Virus record (IMG/VR): IMGVR_UViG_3300042988_000480 | Span: 1 to 20,764 of that record | Source: a virus | Direction: 5' to 3' (one strand) | DNA: 20,764 nt | Shown here: piece by piece, positions 1 through 7,323 of the stretch | Position numbering within the stretch: the first letter of the stretch is position 1 | Layout: each line of letters opens with the position of its first letter | Program-made: the position numbers and the translations under genes | Notes under the pieces: model-generated | Seen by the model: only the letters and a program-made list of their open reading frames with translations | The model's database searches: none | What the model was told of the DNA's origin: nothing

Positions 1-653
1 ACGAGCAGAACTCGAAGAGGGCAAAGGACCTCCAGTCTGCTATCGAGTCCCATAATAAGGACTTCAGCTGGAAAGGATTCGCCGAGATACCTGTTGACCT
101 CAGGTTTAGGCATTTAGACTCCCACCGTGCAATATCGGTCGAGCTTAAAGAGCCAGCTGACCTGGCAGCATCAGTAGTGAGTGGACATCTCGCGAAGCAA
201 ATAATAATGCTTCACGAAGTCCAAGAGCCAGGATTCGTAGTATGCACTGGTAGCCTCCAGGATGTCTTCAATGACATCTTCGCGCGGAATAAAAATGACC
301 GATATAAGGAGTTCGGTATAATAAAACATTTCTGCGCGACGTCGTTCAGCAGTGGCTACCCTGTGTTCTTCTACGATATGCAATGGGCACAGTTCACACT
401 GGCAGCAGTCAATGACTACTTCGCGCAACCATCAGTCTGCGAGTATCTGCGTAAGGACAAGTCAAATGGTGTCCAGGTCGCGATGCTATGTATGGTTCCA
501 GGTATAGGAGCAACCACCGCGGTTGAGCTTATAAACACCTATGGAACACTTCGCGCATTGATGGGAGTGAAGGAGGAGGAGCTGGAGCAAACAAAGGTCA
601 ATGGTAGGAAGCTAGGTAAGAAAGCCAAAGCAGTACTAGAGGCCTTGAAATGA
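1..653 (+). CDS. ERCC4/XPF-type nuclease, 3' part (5' end outside window)
   Basis: The reading frame is open from base 3, so the gene begins before the window. The visible 216 residues hold an ERCC4 nuclease core followed by a helix-hairpin-helix end. The metal-binding motif is read as VELKEPAD at 138-161, which matches the family pattern ERKxxxD with Arg replaced by Leu; it is followed by a conserved-looking SGHLAKQ stretch. Near the C-terminus VPGIGATTAVELI is a typical HhH DNA-binding hairpin. Proteins of this family (XPF, Hef, Mus81) cut branched or flapped DNA; alone, without a visible helicase, this one probably acts in viral recombination or replication-fork processing. Its stop overlaps the start of the next gene (ATGA). 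Family assignment is firm; substrate is inference. Confidence 0.85.
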   Translation, partial: EQNSKRAKDLQSAIESHNKDFSWKGFAEIPVDLRFRHLDSHRAISVELKEPADLAASVVSGHLAKQIIMLHEVQEPGFVVCTGSLQDVFNDIFARNKNDRYKEFGIIKHFCATSFSSGYPVFFYDMQWAQFTLAAVNDYFAQPSVCEYLRKDKSNGVQVAMLCMVPGIGATTAVELINTYGTLRALMGVKEEELEQTKVNGRKLGKKAKAVLEALK

Positions 654-865
654 AGAACCCGCGCACAATAAAAGCGGTTGTGGCAGCTCTCAAATGGGCA
701 GCACAAGCAATGGAAGATGGTGAAATCGAGTGCCTATTCATAAGCCACGAGGACCATATGGACAAGGATGGCTTTGGAGTTATATCTGATAACGGCATGA
801 GGACCTTCACCATAAGATATAAATACACGAAGGATGAAACTAGTGCATTACAGGAGTTGTTATAA
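650..865 (+). CDS. hypothetical protein, 71 aa
   Basis: This small gene overlaps the nuclease stop codon by four bases (ATGA) and has an AGAGG ribosome binding site eight bases upstream, so translational coupling is likely. The product starts with a basic amphipathic helix (KNPRTIKAVVAALKWAAQAM) followed by an acidic, probably beta-rich half. I do not recognise a family. Position in a packed early operon supports it as a real gene. Confidence 0.7.
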   Translation: MKNPRTIKAVVAALKWAAQAMEDGEIECLFISHEDHMDKDGFGVISDNGMRTFTIRYKYTKDETSALQELL

Positions 866-1021
866 GTGAAGATTGACATACAAAGGAATGAAATATCTGA
901 ATACCTAAAGGAGTTACTGTACCATGTGAAGAATGACTCCGTAGCTCTCCTGGATGCAGCAGTGGACGAGGTAGAGCCAGGTGTGTGGAGATTGAATCTG
1001 AACTATAAAATACTGGAGTGA
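866..1021 (+). CDS. hypothetical protein, 51 aa (GTG start)
   Basis: A GTG codon directly after the preceding TAA opens a 51-codon frame that fills the gap up to the next gene. GGAG at 853-856 lies nine bases upstream and serves as the ribosome binding site. The product begins VKIDIQRNEISEYLKELL and ends WRLNLNYKILE; it is acidic and probably alpha-beta. No family recognised. Supported by exact tiling between neighbours, the Shine-Dalgarno sequence and codon use like that of its neighbours. Confidence 0.6.
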   Translation: MKIDIQRNEISEYLKELLYHVKNDSVALLDAAVDEVEPGVWRLNLNYKILE

Positions 1022-1026
1022 TTAAC

Positions 1027-1272
1027 ATGGCAGCAAAACTCACATATGACCAGGTAGTTGCATTCGCAGCATTCCTGGAATCTGAAAAGCTGAGGCACAT
1101 GGAAGACATCGAAATGATTGAGGCTAAGCTAGCCATACTAAAATCACTCGGAGTTGAACCACTAGGCACAGCCCCATGGATTAATACTGAGGACCTATAC
1201 GAGGCTTGTCAGAAGGAGGATGAGCCAAAGGTCCAGGGGAGACTATGCTCAGAGCGAAAGGTATTTCCTTAG
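1027..1272 (+). CDS. hypothetical protein, 81 aa
   Basis: I chose ATG at 1027 because GGAG at 1015-1018 sits eight bases upstream; an in-frame GTG at 1018 is possible but would overlap that site. The product starts MAAKLTYDQVVAFAAFLESE, has a helical N-terminal half of about 45 residues with heptad-like spacing, and an acidic C-terminal half. No family recognised; probably a small cytoplasmic early protein. Confidence 0.65.
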   Translation: MAAKLTYDQVVAFAAFLESEKLRHMEDIEMIEAKLAILKSLGVEPLGTAPWINTEDLYEACQKEDEPKVQGRLCSERKVFP

Positions 1273-1282
1273 GAGGTAAAAC

Positions 1283-1573
1283 ATGATATCTGATAACTAC
1301 GAAGGCATTATTGAAAAGCGTATAAGGCGAACCAGCTATATCGATAGCATCCTTTCCAGGCAGGAGGGTATATCACTCTGGACAACTCACGATTCCAAAT
1401 ACCTTCCAGGAATATCCAAGGAGGATTCTAGCACAAGCGATGCAATCGAGGAAGTCATCGGAGAGCGCACGAGGCGTCTCAAGGAAGTTAGGGATTACCA
1501 GCCACAGGATATTGACCAGTCACACATGCAGGATGTATTGGACCGCGAACCACAGTTTCCAGGAGGAATTTAA
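1283..1573 (+). CDS. hypothetical protein, 96 aa
   Basis: A strong AGGAGG ribosome binding site precedes the ATG by seven bases. The product is charged and polar, with an Arg-rich segment (KRIRRTSY) near the N-terminus and a helical, Glu/Arg-rich centre. No membrane segment and no family recognised. Its last bases overlap the start of the next gene by one base (TAATG), so the two are likely translated together. Confidence 0.7.
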   Translation: MISDNYEGIIEKRIRRTSYIDSILSRQEGISLWTTHDSKYLPGISKEDSSTSDAIEEVIGERTRRLKEVRDYQPQDIDQSHMQDVLDREPQFPGGI

Positions 1574-1794
1574 TGACACATATTAATGGTAAAATAGTTG
1601 AGCCAACCGGTGAAATCGTACTACCCATGTACTCTGAACGCAAATGTAAAAACTGTAGGCTATTCTGTCCAACTAAGTGGAGCATAAGGACTGGAACATG
1701 TATGCAGTCAGGCGGCACAGTGAATCGTGAGTGGACATGCAATCTTGACCAGGATGGTAAGATTCGCATTACCAGACAGCGCATAGTAGCATGA
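1573..1794 (+). CDS. Cys-rich small protein, probable metal binder, 73 aa
   Basis: Five cysteines are spaced as C25-x2-C28-x3-C32-x10-C43-x12-C56, with the pattern CKNC..FC then GTC and a final C. Small viral proteins with this kind of spacing usually bind zinc, occasionally an iron-sulphur cluster; which one cannot be told from sequence. An AGGAGG site lies five bases before ATG. It directly precedes the thymidylate synthase gene, so it could work in nucleotide or DNA metabolism, but that is only a guess from position. Confidence 0.7.
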   Translation: MTHINGKIVEPTGEIVLPMYSERKCKNCRLFCPTKWSIRTGTCMQSGGTVNREWTCNLDQDGKIRITRQRIVA

Positions 1795-1803
1795 GGAACC
1801 CTC

Positions 1804-2382
1804 ATGCATACTATTAGGGCCAATACAGCTGCTGACGCCTGGAGAGCAGCTATGACTACCATTGAGATATATGGTAACAATATTATAACTGAGGACGGTC
1901 AGCTAACACGCGAAGTAGTAAACCTAATAATCGAAGTTAAATATCCAGACCTAGGTTATCCCATACCCGGAAGTGGATGGAATATGGCAGGTCTGGAAAA
2001 GTATGCAGAGCAAATAATGGACCCTCGCGATAAGGGGTTCGTGTATGACTACGGCAGCAGACTGGCTAACATGGGTCAGATACCTCACGTTATCCAGATG
2101 CTACGCGAAGACCCCAAGACCAGACGGGCTATTCTGTCTACAAGAGTGCTCGAAAAGGACATGCTTGAGGAGCATACACCCTGTCTCCAGATAGTGGAGT
2201 TCCTACATCGCGGCGGAAAGCTAAATATGACCTGCTACTTTAGGTCACATGACATCAAGGCAGCGTATCCAACCAACATATATGGATTAAATAGGCTCCT
2301 GGAAATCGTTGCTAAGCATAGTGATATGCTACCAGGGTCAATAACAACTGTGAGCTGTTCGGCTCACTACTACATTGATTAG
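1804..2382 (+). CDS. thyA: thymidylate synthase, compact archaeal-type
   Basis: At 192 residues this is much shorter than bacterial ThyA (about 264) and close to the size known in methanogens. The key parts are present: an Arg pair in DPKTRRAI (about 104-110), the catalytic cysteine in HTPCLQ (Cys127), the phosphate-binding FRSHD (147-150), AYPTNIYGL with Asn158, and SAHYYID (His188, Tyr190). Asn at the PTN position favours dUMP as substrate; dCMP hydroxymethylases have Asp there. The enzyme would make dTMP for viral DNA using methylene-folate or an archaeal one-carbon carrier. GAGGA upstream is the ribosome binding site. Confidence 0.9.
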   Translation: MHTIRANTAADAWRAAMTTIEIYGNNIITEDGQLTREVVNLIIEVKYPDLGYPIPGSGWNMAGLEKYAEQIMDPRDKGFVYDYGSRLANMGQIPHVIQMLREDPKTRRAILSTRVLEKDMLEEHTPCLQIVEFLHRGGKLNMTCYFRSHDIKAAYPTNIYGLNRLLEIVAKHSDMLPGSITTVSCSAHYYID

Positions 2383-2440
2383 AGCGTTCTACACAGAACA
2401 CCCTAAGGTATAATGGAAGAAGCAATCGGAGTGAATTAAA
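2383..2440 (+). promoter_or_regulatory. candidate promoter with inverted-repeat operator
   Basis: The gap between thymidylate synthase and the OB-fold gene holds a perfect inverted repeat, GTTCT-ACAC-AGAAC (2386-2399), then TATAAT at 2409-2414, 27 bases before the ATG. No good -35 box lies 17 bases upstream, and the ATG lacks a strong Shine-Dalgarno sequence. This spacing would suit an archaeal TATA box with a leaderless transcript; a bacterial -10 is the alternative. The inverted repeat just before it could be a repressor site. Confidence 0.45.
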
Positions 2441-2779
2441 ATGTCAACTACATACAATTGGACTGAAGTCGGTGTAAAGGCTCAGAGAATGACCTGGAAT
2501 GGAGAGGAGGCCGGCGACTTCATTTATGGCGAAGTAGAGGATTTCAAGGAGGTTACAAGGAAGGACGGCACAATCGGTAATGTACTCTCACTGACCAACC
2601 CCGACACTGAGGAGCAGTACTCAGTTTGGGCTAAGAGCCAGCTACTGAGACTCATCACTGAGGCCAACATCCAGCCCGGAATGATGGTCAAGATAGAGTA
2701 CCTCGGAAAGCAGAAGCTCAAGACTGACAAGACTAAGTCCTTCAGAGCATACAAGCTCTACGTCGCATCCCAGGAGTAA
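2441..2779 (+). CDS. OB-fold protein, probable single-stranded DNA-binding protein
   Basis: The 112 residues look like a single OB fold: GDFIYGEVEDFKEV, a turn RKDGTIGN, then LSLTNPDTEEQYSVWA, and later IQPGMMVKIEYLGKQK and a final strand FRAYKLYV. The pattern of a ligand residue run, a helix (KSQLLRLITEA) and the GxxVxIxYLGK strand is common in small viral single-stranded DNA-binding or replication accessory proteins. It has its own candidate promoter and ends inside a terminator, so it is likely expressed separately from the genes around it. The fold is probable; the exact role is inferred. Confidence 0.6.
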   Translation: MSTTYNWTEVGVKAQRMTWNGEEAGDFIYGEVEDFKEVTRKDGTIGNVLSLTNPDTEEQYSVWAKSQLLRLITEANIQPGMMVKIEYLGKQKLKTDKTKSFRAYKLYVASQE

Positions 2780-2795
2780 TCCTGGGACTTTTTTG
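2768..2795 (+). terminator. hairpin terminator with stop codon in the loop
   Basis: An eight-base-pair stem (TCCCAGGA/TCCTGGGA) with loop GTAA is followed by a run of six T. The TAA of the OB-fold gene occupies the loop (2777-2779). The next gene begins only 15 bases after the T-run, so it must be reached by read-through. Confidence 0.85.
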
Positions 2796-2809
2796 TTTAT
2801 GGAGGTTAC

Positions 2810-2968
2810 ATGTGCCGGTTTAGAATGTGCATGGATATTATCCCTGATGAGCCAGTCTGCGACTTCATTCACCTGTGTGCGAGATATGGAACCTTCGCGA
2901 AGACTGAAGAGGAACTGTGCGGATTCTGCGGATATGATTACCCGAGTAAAGCGAGGAATATATTATGA
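2810..2968 (+). CDS. Cys-rich mini-protein, 52 aa
   Basis: A GGAGG site four bases before ATG opens a 52-codon frame ending in an ATGA overlap with the next gene. The product begins MCRFRMCMDIIPDEPVCDF and ends with a CGFCGYDY knuckle, so at least five cysteines could form a zinc ribbon-like site. No family recognised. Its start codon lies just after the terminator of the preceding gene, suggesting low or conditional expression. Confidence 0.65.
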   Translation: MCRFRMCMDIIPDEPVCDFIHLCARYGTFAKTEEELCGFCGYDYPSKARNIL

Positions 2969-3222
2969 TAACTGAAGCCAATATAAATGATGCCTTTGAT
3001 AATTATCTCCAGGCATTCAATGTCCTGGCAGAGAAAGAGGATGAGCTAGAGCTAATGAAACTGGAGATAGAGGACTTTAAAGAAGGTAGCCCAAAACACA
3101 GTGAGGCTATCCGAAAGGCTAGAGAGTTTGAAATGTCTCTAAGCGAGTATCAGCGAACCTATAGAAGAGCAGGTTTAGAGTTGGATAGGGTAAAGACCCT
3201 AGCCATGATGCAGCATAAATAA
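2965..3222 (+). CDS. coiled-coil hypothetical protein, 85 aa
   Basis: The product is almost wholly helical and charged (for example LAEKEDELELMKLEIEDF and SEYQRTYRRAGLELDRV) and should form a two-helix coiled coil. It overlaps the Cys-rich gene by four bases, so coupled translation is likely. It is the last gene of the plus block; a strong hairpin terminator follows its stop codon. No family recognised. Confidence 0.65.
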   Translation: MITEANINDAFDNYLQAFNVLAEKEDELELMKLEIEDFKEGSPKHSEAIRKAREFEMSLSEYQRTYRRAGLELDRVKTLAMMQHK

Positions 3223-3262
3223 CCCCGTTGGGCAATAGCCCTTCGGGGTCTTTTTTGTTTTT
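3223..3262 (+). terminator. terminator between converging blocks
   Basis: CCCCG-TT-GGGC-AATA-GCCC-TT-CGGGG forms a stem with a symmetric TT/TT internal loop, followed by TCTTTTTTGTTTTT. It ends the plus block. Read on the minus strand the same hairpin is followed by TTATTTAT, so it may stop fibre transcripts as well. The remaining 3263-3329 holds nothing else I can name. Confidence 0.85.
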
Positions 3263-3329
3263 ATTCTCACGGCATAATACTGGAAAAATTCGTCTTCGGT
3301 TGTCTATACGCCGCCATACTATTTATACT

Positions 3330-4022
3330 TTACGTCTTCATGATGTAGCGCAGAGCAACACACGGGGGCTTGTTCTCAGTCCAGTTTATCGTAGCATATG
3401 ACGCAGGAGAGTTATGGGTGTGTGACCCATTTCCACCAGTATCGGTTGTATCTCCGGTTGAAGTGGTGAATCCGCTGTACGTACCTGGTGCATCTCCTCC
3501 ACCAATACCTGTAGCTGGAGGCTTAGCATCGTACCAGATGTGCCCGTGAGCTGGCAATTCTGCGACAGTCAATGTATGGGCAGCTACAGTTATTGTATAA
3601 TTCTGTGTCCAGGAGTTATATCCTCCAGAGGCACCTACTGCATAGGCCCCTCCGGCTCCTATAACGAATCCATCTGTAAGGTCAGGAGTACCATTGCTAC
3701 CATTGCATTCTACCCATCCAGAAGGCAGCACTGCACCATCCCACATTATTATAACCCCTGATACTATACCAGCTGCGGAGAAGTCTGCGAAGTGTTTATT
3801 GCCTCCTGGATAATAGAGCATGTCACAGTCCATCCCACTTCCATGTCCATCATTTCCAGCATGCCAGAACCAATTATCCATTTCAGTCCTGGTATAATAG
3901 CGGTCGTCGTGTGTATGGGATAAGGCTCCAGCATAAGCCTCGTCGTACTGCGTTTCAGCGTTGTTCATATTCGTTGTATTAACTACCGTACTTGAAGTCC
4001 ACGTCGTCTTAGTATAAGCCAT
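3330..4022 (-). CDS. tail fibre, collar domain, copy 3 (last)
   Basis: 230 residues, the last of three tandem paralogues. It has the shared N-terminal module (MAYTKTTW then ETQYDE), a short linker (HDDRYYT), a phage tail collar core (VSGVIIMWDGAVLPSGWVEC, then PDLTDGFVIGAGGAYAVG) at about 86-132, and the ending NKPPCVALRYIMK. HGH (159-161) and HTH (201-203) are HxH motifs like those that coordinate metal in T4 short and long fibre tips. The likely role is a distal receptor-binding or fibre part. AGGGTGGT precedes the start. Confidence 0.8.
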   Translation of the reverse strand: MAYTKTTWTSSTVVNTTNMNNAETQYDEAYAGALSHTHDDRYYTRTEMDNWFWHAGNDGHGSGMDCDMLYYPGGNKHFADFSAAGIVSGVIIMWDGAVLPSGWVECNGSNGTPDLTDGFVIGAGGAYAVGASGGYNSWTQNYTITVAAHTLTVAELPAHGHIWYDAKPPATGIGGGDAPGTYSGFTTSTGDTTDTGGNGSHTHNSPASYATINWTENKPPCVALRYIMKT

Positions 4023-4024
4023 AA

Positions 4025-4744
4025 TTATACCACCCTTTTGATAAGGTAGAGAGCATAGAATGGTGGAATATTGTCCTCGGAATTATATGTAACAGAAGAC
4101 CCTGTGTGAGTATGTGAACCACCGCTGCCCGCAGCATCTGTAGTCCTGGGAGCAGTAGATGAGCCGTTCGCATATACGAAAGTACCATTGTATCCGTATG
4201 AGTTATAACCATAGGATACTATCGGATATCCATGTGTTTCTGTCCAGACGTGGTGGTGTGATGCTATTTGGGTAGTATCTAGAACAGTTCCACCTATTGT
4301 TACTGAATAGCTAGTCGGAGTTACTGTTGCTGCACCGTAATAGTTACCTAACGTATAGCTACCAGATACCCCTATTACGAACCTATTCCTATAGTCTGGT
4401 AAAGTATATGCACCATGAGTTGCTCCATCGCATACGTACCATCCTGTTGGAACATCCCCGGAGTCCTCTGCCCACCATATAACTGAACCTACTGGAAGAC
4501 CTGTTCCTATTAGCTCAGAAGCCTGATGACCATCTATTAAGTCAGCATCTGCTCCAGAACCATTCCCCATATATGACGGATTATAAAATTTAGTTAGGGC
4601 AGTGGCTTTAGGGTAGTATCTGGAGTCATGATTGTTCCAGGTAGAACTGGAAGCCAATACCTCGTCATACTGAGACTCTAAATGATTTAGTGCTTCGGCA
4701 CTAATTCGCGTGGTGGATGCCCACGTTGTTTTTGTATAAACCAT
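4025..4744 (-). CDS. tail fibre, collar domain, copy 2
   Basis: 239 residues with the same plan as its neighbours: MVYTKTTW, LESQYDEVL, then FYNPSYMGNGSGADADLIDG, the collar core (PVGSVIWWAEDSGDVPTGWY, LPDYRNRFVIGVSGSYTLGN) at about 84-134, HxH motifs at 163-165 (HHH) and 211-213 (HTH), and an IPPFYALYLIKR end. The tip between the two HxH motifs is rich in Tyr and Gly (SYGYNSYGYNG), a plausible variable receptor-contact loop. AAGGAG precedes ATG; the stop codon lies two bases before the next start. Confidence 0.8.
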   Translation of the reverse strand: MVYTKTTWASTTRISAEALNHLESQYDEVLASSSTWNNHDSRYYPKATALTKFYNPSYMGNGSGADADLIDGHQASELIGTGLPVGSVIWWAEDSGDVPTGWYVCDGATHGAYTLPDYRNRFVIGVSGSYTLGNYYGAATVTPTSYSVTIGGTVLDTTQIASHHHVWTETHGYPIVSYGYNSYGYNGTFVYANGSSTAPRTTDAAGSGGSHTHTGSSVTYNSEDNIPPFYALYLIKRVV

Positions 4745-4749
4745 ATTTA

Positions 4750-5457
4750 TTACTCCTTGACTATATAACAGTATGCCTTGTATTTAGGTAAGTTATTTCC
4801 AGTTGTTCCCTGACCACCGGCCATCGTGCTCCCTGGATGCCCGTGTGCAGTGTCGCTACCTGCTGACGATGTCCATACAGCTGTAGACACATCTGTATTA
4901 GGTATTCCTCCAGATGCTCTTTGACCCGCAGTAATGTTATCTAATGTATCTGTAATACCAGCGTGCGTATGTGAAGGCATCTCATACTGCGTTAGAGCAT
5001 GGGTGGCTATCGTAATTGATGCCGCGGTAGAGCTTTGTGTTGCAGCGCCACCAGTATCATCTAGGTTATACGTTCCTCCAGCTGCCACTGGAAACCTTCC
5101 ACGTAGGTCCGGAGTATGGATATCTCGTCCATCGCATAGATGCCACCCTGCTGGGATTGATGCCTGAGAGTTCGCCCATATAGTTACTGTTCCTGCTGGC
5201 ACCTGAGAGTTAATTATAGTAGTAGCTGTATATCCATCAAGGGTCTCTGCTACGAAACCGCTACCAGCGCCATCCTGTCCAGGGTTATAAAAAGGTATCG
5301 TGACGCATTCAGTCTCAGTATAATAGCTGGCATCATGAAGGGTTGTGGTGTAATACGACACCACTTCGTCATACTGCGTTTCCATGTTATTCATCCAGGT
5401 GGCTTTTTGAGCACCTGTCCCGGTAAGTTCGTACCATGTGTGTTTAGTATATGCCAT
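4750..5457 (-). CDS. tail fibre, collar domain, copy 1
   Basis: 235 residues. Shared module MAYTKHTW and METQYDEVV, then FYNPGQDGAGSGFVAETLDG, collar core (VPAGTVTIWANSQASIPAGW, PDLRGRFPVAAGGTYNLDD) at about 86-134, HTH at 163-165 and HGH at 205-207, and the end NNLPKYKAYCYIVKE. The GAGSGFVAETLDG element is a short fibre-shaft repeat that also appears as LNADLLDG in other genes here. AGGTGG lies four bases before ATG, overlapping the hub stop codon. Confidence 0.8.
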   Translation of the reverse strand: MAYTKHTWYELTGTGAQKATWMNNMETQYDEVVSYYTTTLHDASYYTETECVTIPFYNPGQDGAGSGFVAETLDGYTATTIINSQVPAGTVTIWANSQASIPAGWHLCDGRDIHTPDLRGRFPVAAGGTYNLDDTGGAATQSSTAASITIATHALTQYEMPSHTHAGITDTLDNITAGQRASGGIPNTDVSTAVWTSSAGSDTAHGHPGSTMAGGQGTTGNNLPKYKAYCYIVKE

Positions 5458-5465
5458 ATTACCAC

Positions 5466-7313
5466 CTAGTATGAGTTCGCTGTAAACACCATCTGCAAGG
5501 ACAATAGACTGTTCTTAGAACCATCCGCGACTGCGACGGAATACACGAGGATTCCAGTGCCAAATGTATCGGATGCGTTGTCTCCACCGTAGAACTTGAC
5601 TGTGTCCCAGGTGATGTCGTTAGCCTCAGCTGATGCTATTATAAAGGTCGTGATAATGTGACCAGTGGTCCTAGCCTGTGCTGTTCTATACTTTCTGAAT
5701 TTCTCTACTCCACCTAGCCAGAGAGATATGTAGCTTACCTCGTCGCCTATTGCGAAACTTGGAATCAAAGCATCATCTAACTGATAAGTATTGTTAGCTA
5801 TCGCGGATGCCCATATATCTGGATAAGTATCGGGGTCCGACCATGTGTGAGAGTAGCTACGTAACTGGAGAACTACTGCGCTGCTATTAGCCAGGGTTGA
5901 GCCACCTGTTCCCCTATTCATCTTGAGGAATACTTTAGTCCAATAATCCTCAACTGGTCCGCTTACTGCGGTGATGTTATACTGAACTAGGGCATTATTT
6001 AAATCCAAGTCATCATAGTATACTGGGACCTTCTCTACTTGTGTTACTAGGAAGTCATCATCCATGTCATGTATAGCGCTAGTAATGTGCTGTAAAGTGC
6101 CTACTTCAATCCCATCTGTCGTCGTAGAGTAACTAACCCTGGTACCTATTGTAGCGTAGTGCGATAGTATCGCGTTGGCTTCTTCTAATCCCGAGTCTTC
6201 ATCGGATATGAGGGGGTCATCTTTTACAGATTCTACTTTGCCACTTGTCGTATATTCCGTAAGCATTCTATCGGCGATTGCTGCATAGTCTGCGGAGGAG
6301 GTTACTATCTGGTACAAACCGTAGTATTCTATCTTCAGGGTGTCTACAGATGTTAGTTTAGTACCCAATCCGTCCTGTAGAATTACCTGGTCATTAGCCG
6401 ACCAATAGAAGTCCTTTCCAGTCTCTACACCCTTAACCCCTACGTCTTGTAGCTCGTATGCTCCGCCATTCCAGCTGACATATATAACTGGCTCCTGCGC
6501 AATCCTGTAACCTACTGTCCATGAGGTAGTAGCTCCATCACCCTTCTTCAGCTCAGTCTGGAGGTCAGTCTTAGCCGAACCGCCTCTAATGTACTGCACA
6601 TTGCGGTATTCCGGGTTTCCAGATTCTTTCGAGAAGCTATCTACTAATACATTAGTTAGAACGTTACCAGTCTCAGATATATTCCAGGCAGCTGCTACAG
6701 TAGTCCTAGGCATGAAGTATAATTTTTTATCTATATCAATATACCATGTAGTTCCTGCATACGCAGCTAGATTATCTAGGGCCTCGGAGACTGTGACATA
6801 ATCGAATGACACTGCTACTAGTTCAATATCTGCATCTATTGTTCCTGCGGTTACTCCCTCTTCTGTTAGAAGATTGGTTATAATCCAATTTACTGCATCT
6901 GCTACTGTATCTGGAGCCACGAAAGCTGTAGCTATGATTCTCTTATCTGCCAGGTAGTGATTATCAACGCAGCTAATTCTATGCTCAATCCCACCATCAG
7001 GAGTAAGCCTAAGCTCAGTAGCAGTTTCTATGAATCCTGTAAATATAGTATTCAGGTGCACATCCAATATGGTCACATATTCGCCTTTCGTGAACCTATA
7101 GGCATGAGCTAAATCTAGAATTGAAAAGTCTGCTGTGCTTCTATCTTCTACTATATCCCTTACCATAGGACCGGAATTCATCATAACTTCACTCGCTCTG
7201 GGACCTTTCACCATAGCCCATGTAGTAGCGAGCTGTGTGGCCCATGTAGTGGGGAGGATATCTCCCCACGTATTGAAGGCGTAGTAGTCGGTTCCTGAAA
7301 TTGAGACGAACAT
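5466..7313 (-). CDS. tail hub / tail-associated baseplate protein
   Basis: 615 residues resembling the large hub protein common in siphovirus tails. Signs are the first barrel-like region at about 60-125 (FTKGEYVTILDVHLNTIFTG, then HRISCVDNHYLADKR), a second at about 130-215 with TWYIDIDKKLYFMPR, EYRNVQYIRGGSAKTDLQTE, and a later GDGATTSWTVGYRI block. The last 130 residues are a separate beta-rich domain. The hub closes the tail tip and connects tube and tape measure to the fibres. No peptidase or lysozyme motif was seen, so it is not evidently an enzyme. GAGGCGG precedes ATG. Confidence 0.7.
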   Translation of the reverse strand: MFVSISGTDYYAFNTWGDILPTTWATQLATTWAMVKGPRASEVMMNSGPMVRDIVEDRSTADFSILDLAHAYRFTKGEYVTILDVHLNTIFTGFIETATELRLTPDGGIEHRISCVDNHYLADKRIIATAFVAPDTVADAVNWIITNLLTEEGVTAGTIDADIELVAVSFDYVTVSEALDNLAAYAGTTWYIDIDKKLYFMPRTTVAAAWNISETGNVLTNVLVDSFSKESGNPEYRNVQYIRGGSAKTDLQTELKKGDGATTSWTVGYRIAQEPVIYVSWNGGAYELQDVGVKGVETGKDFYWSANDQVILQDGLGTKLTSVDTLKIEYYGLYQIVTSSADYAAIADRMLTEYTTSGKVESVKDDPLISDEDSGLEEANAILSHYATIGTRVSYSTTTDGIEVGTLQHITSAIHDMDDDFLVTQVEKVPVYYDDLDLNNALVQYNITAVSGPVEDYWTKVFLKMNRGTGGSTLANSSAVVLQLRSYSHTWSDPDTYPDIWASAIANNTYQLDDALIPSFAIGDEVSYISLWLGGVEKFRKYRTAQARTTGHIITTFIIASAEANDITWDTVKFYGGDNASDTFGTGILVYSVAVADGSKNSLLSLQMVFTANSY

Positions 7314-7323
7314 TTATACCGCC

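Noticed and set aside
2350-2367. GTGAGC/GCTCAC hairpin near the end of thymidylate synthase
   Set aside because: It lies in conserved coding sequence (VSCSAHYY), has no T-run, and six pairs can occur by chance.
2793-2975. 60-residue plus-strand frame after the first terminator
   Set aside because: The 2810-2968 frame has the better ribosome binding site (GGAGG at four bases), an ATGA junction and a Cys cluster; the other frame starts on the terminator T-run.
3330-5457. Diversity-generating retroelement acting on the fibre genes
   Set aside because: No reverse transcriptase, template repeat or adenine-biased variable repeat is visible in the window.
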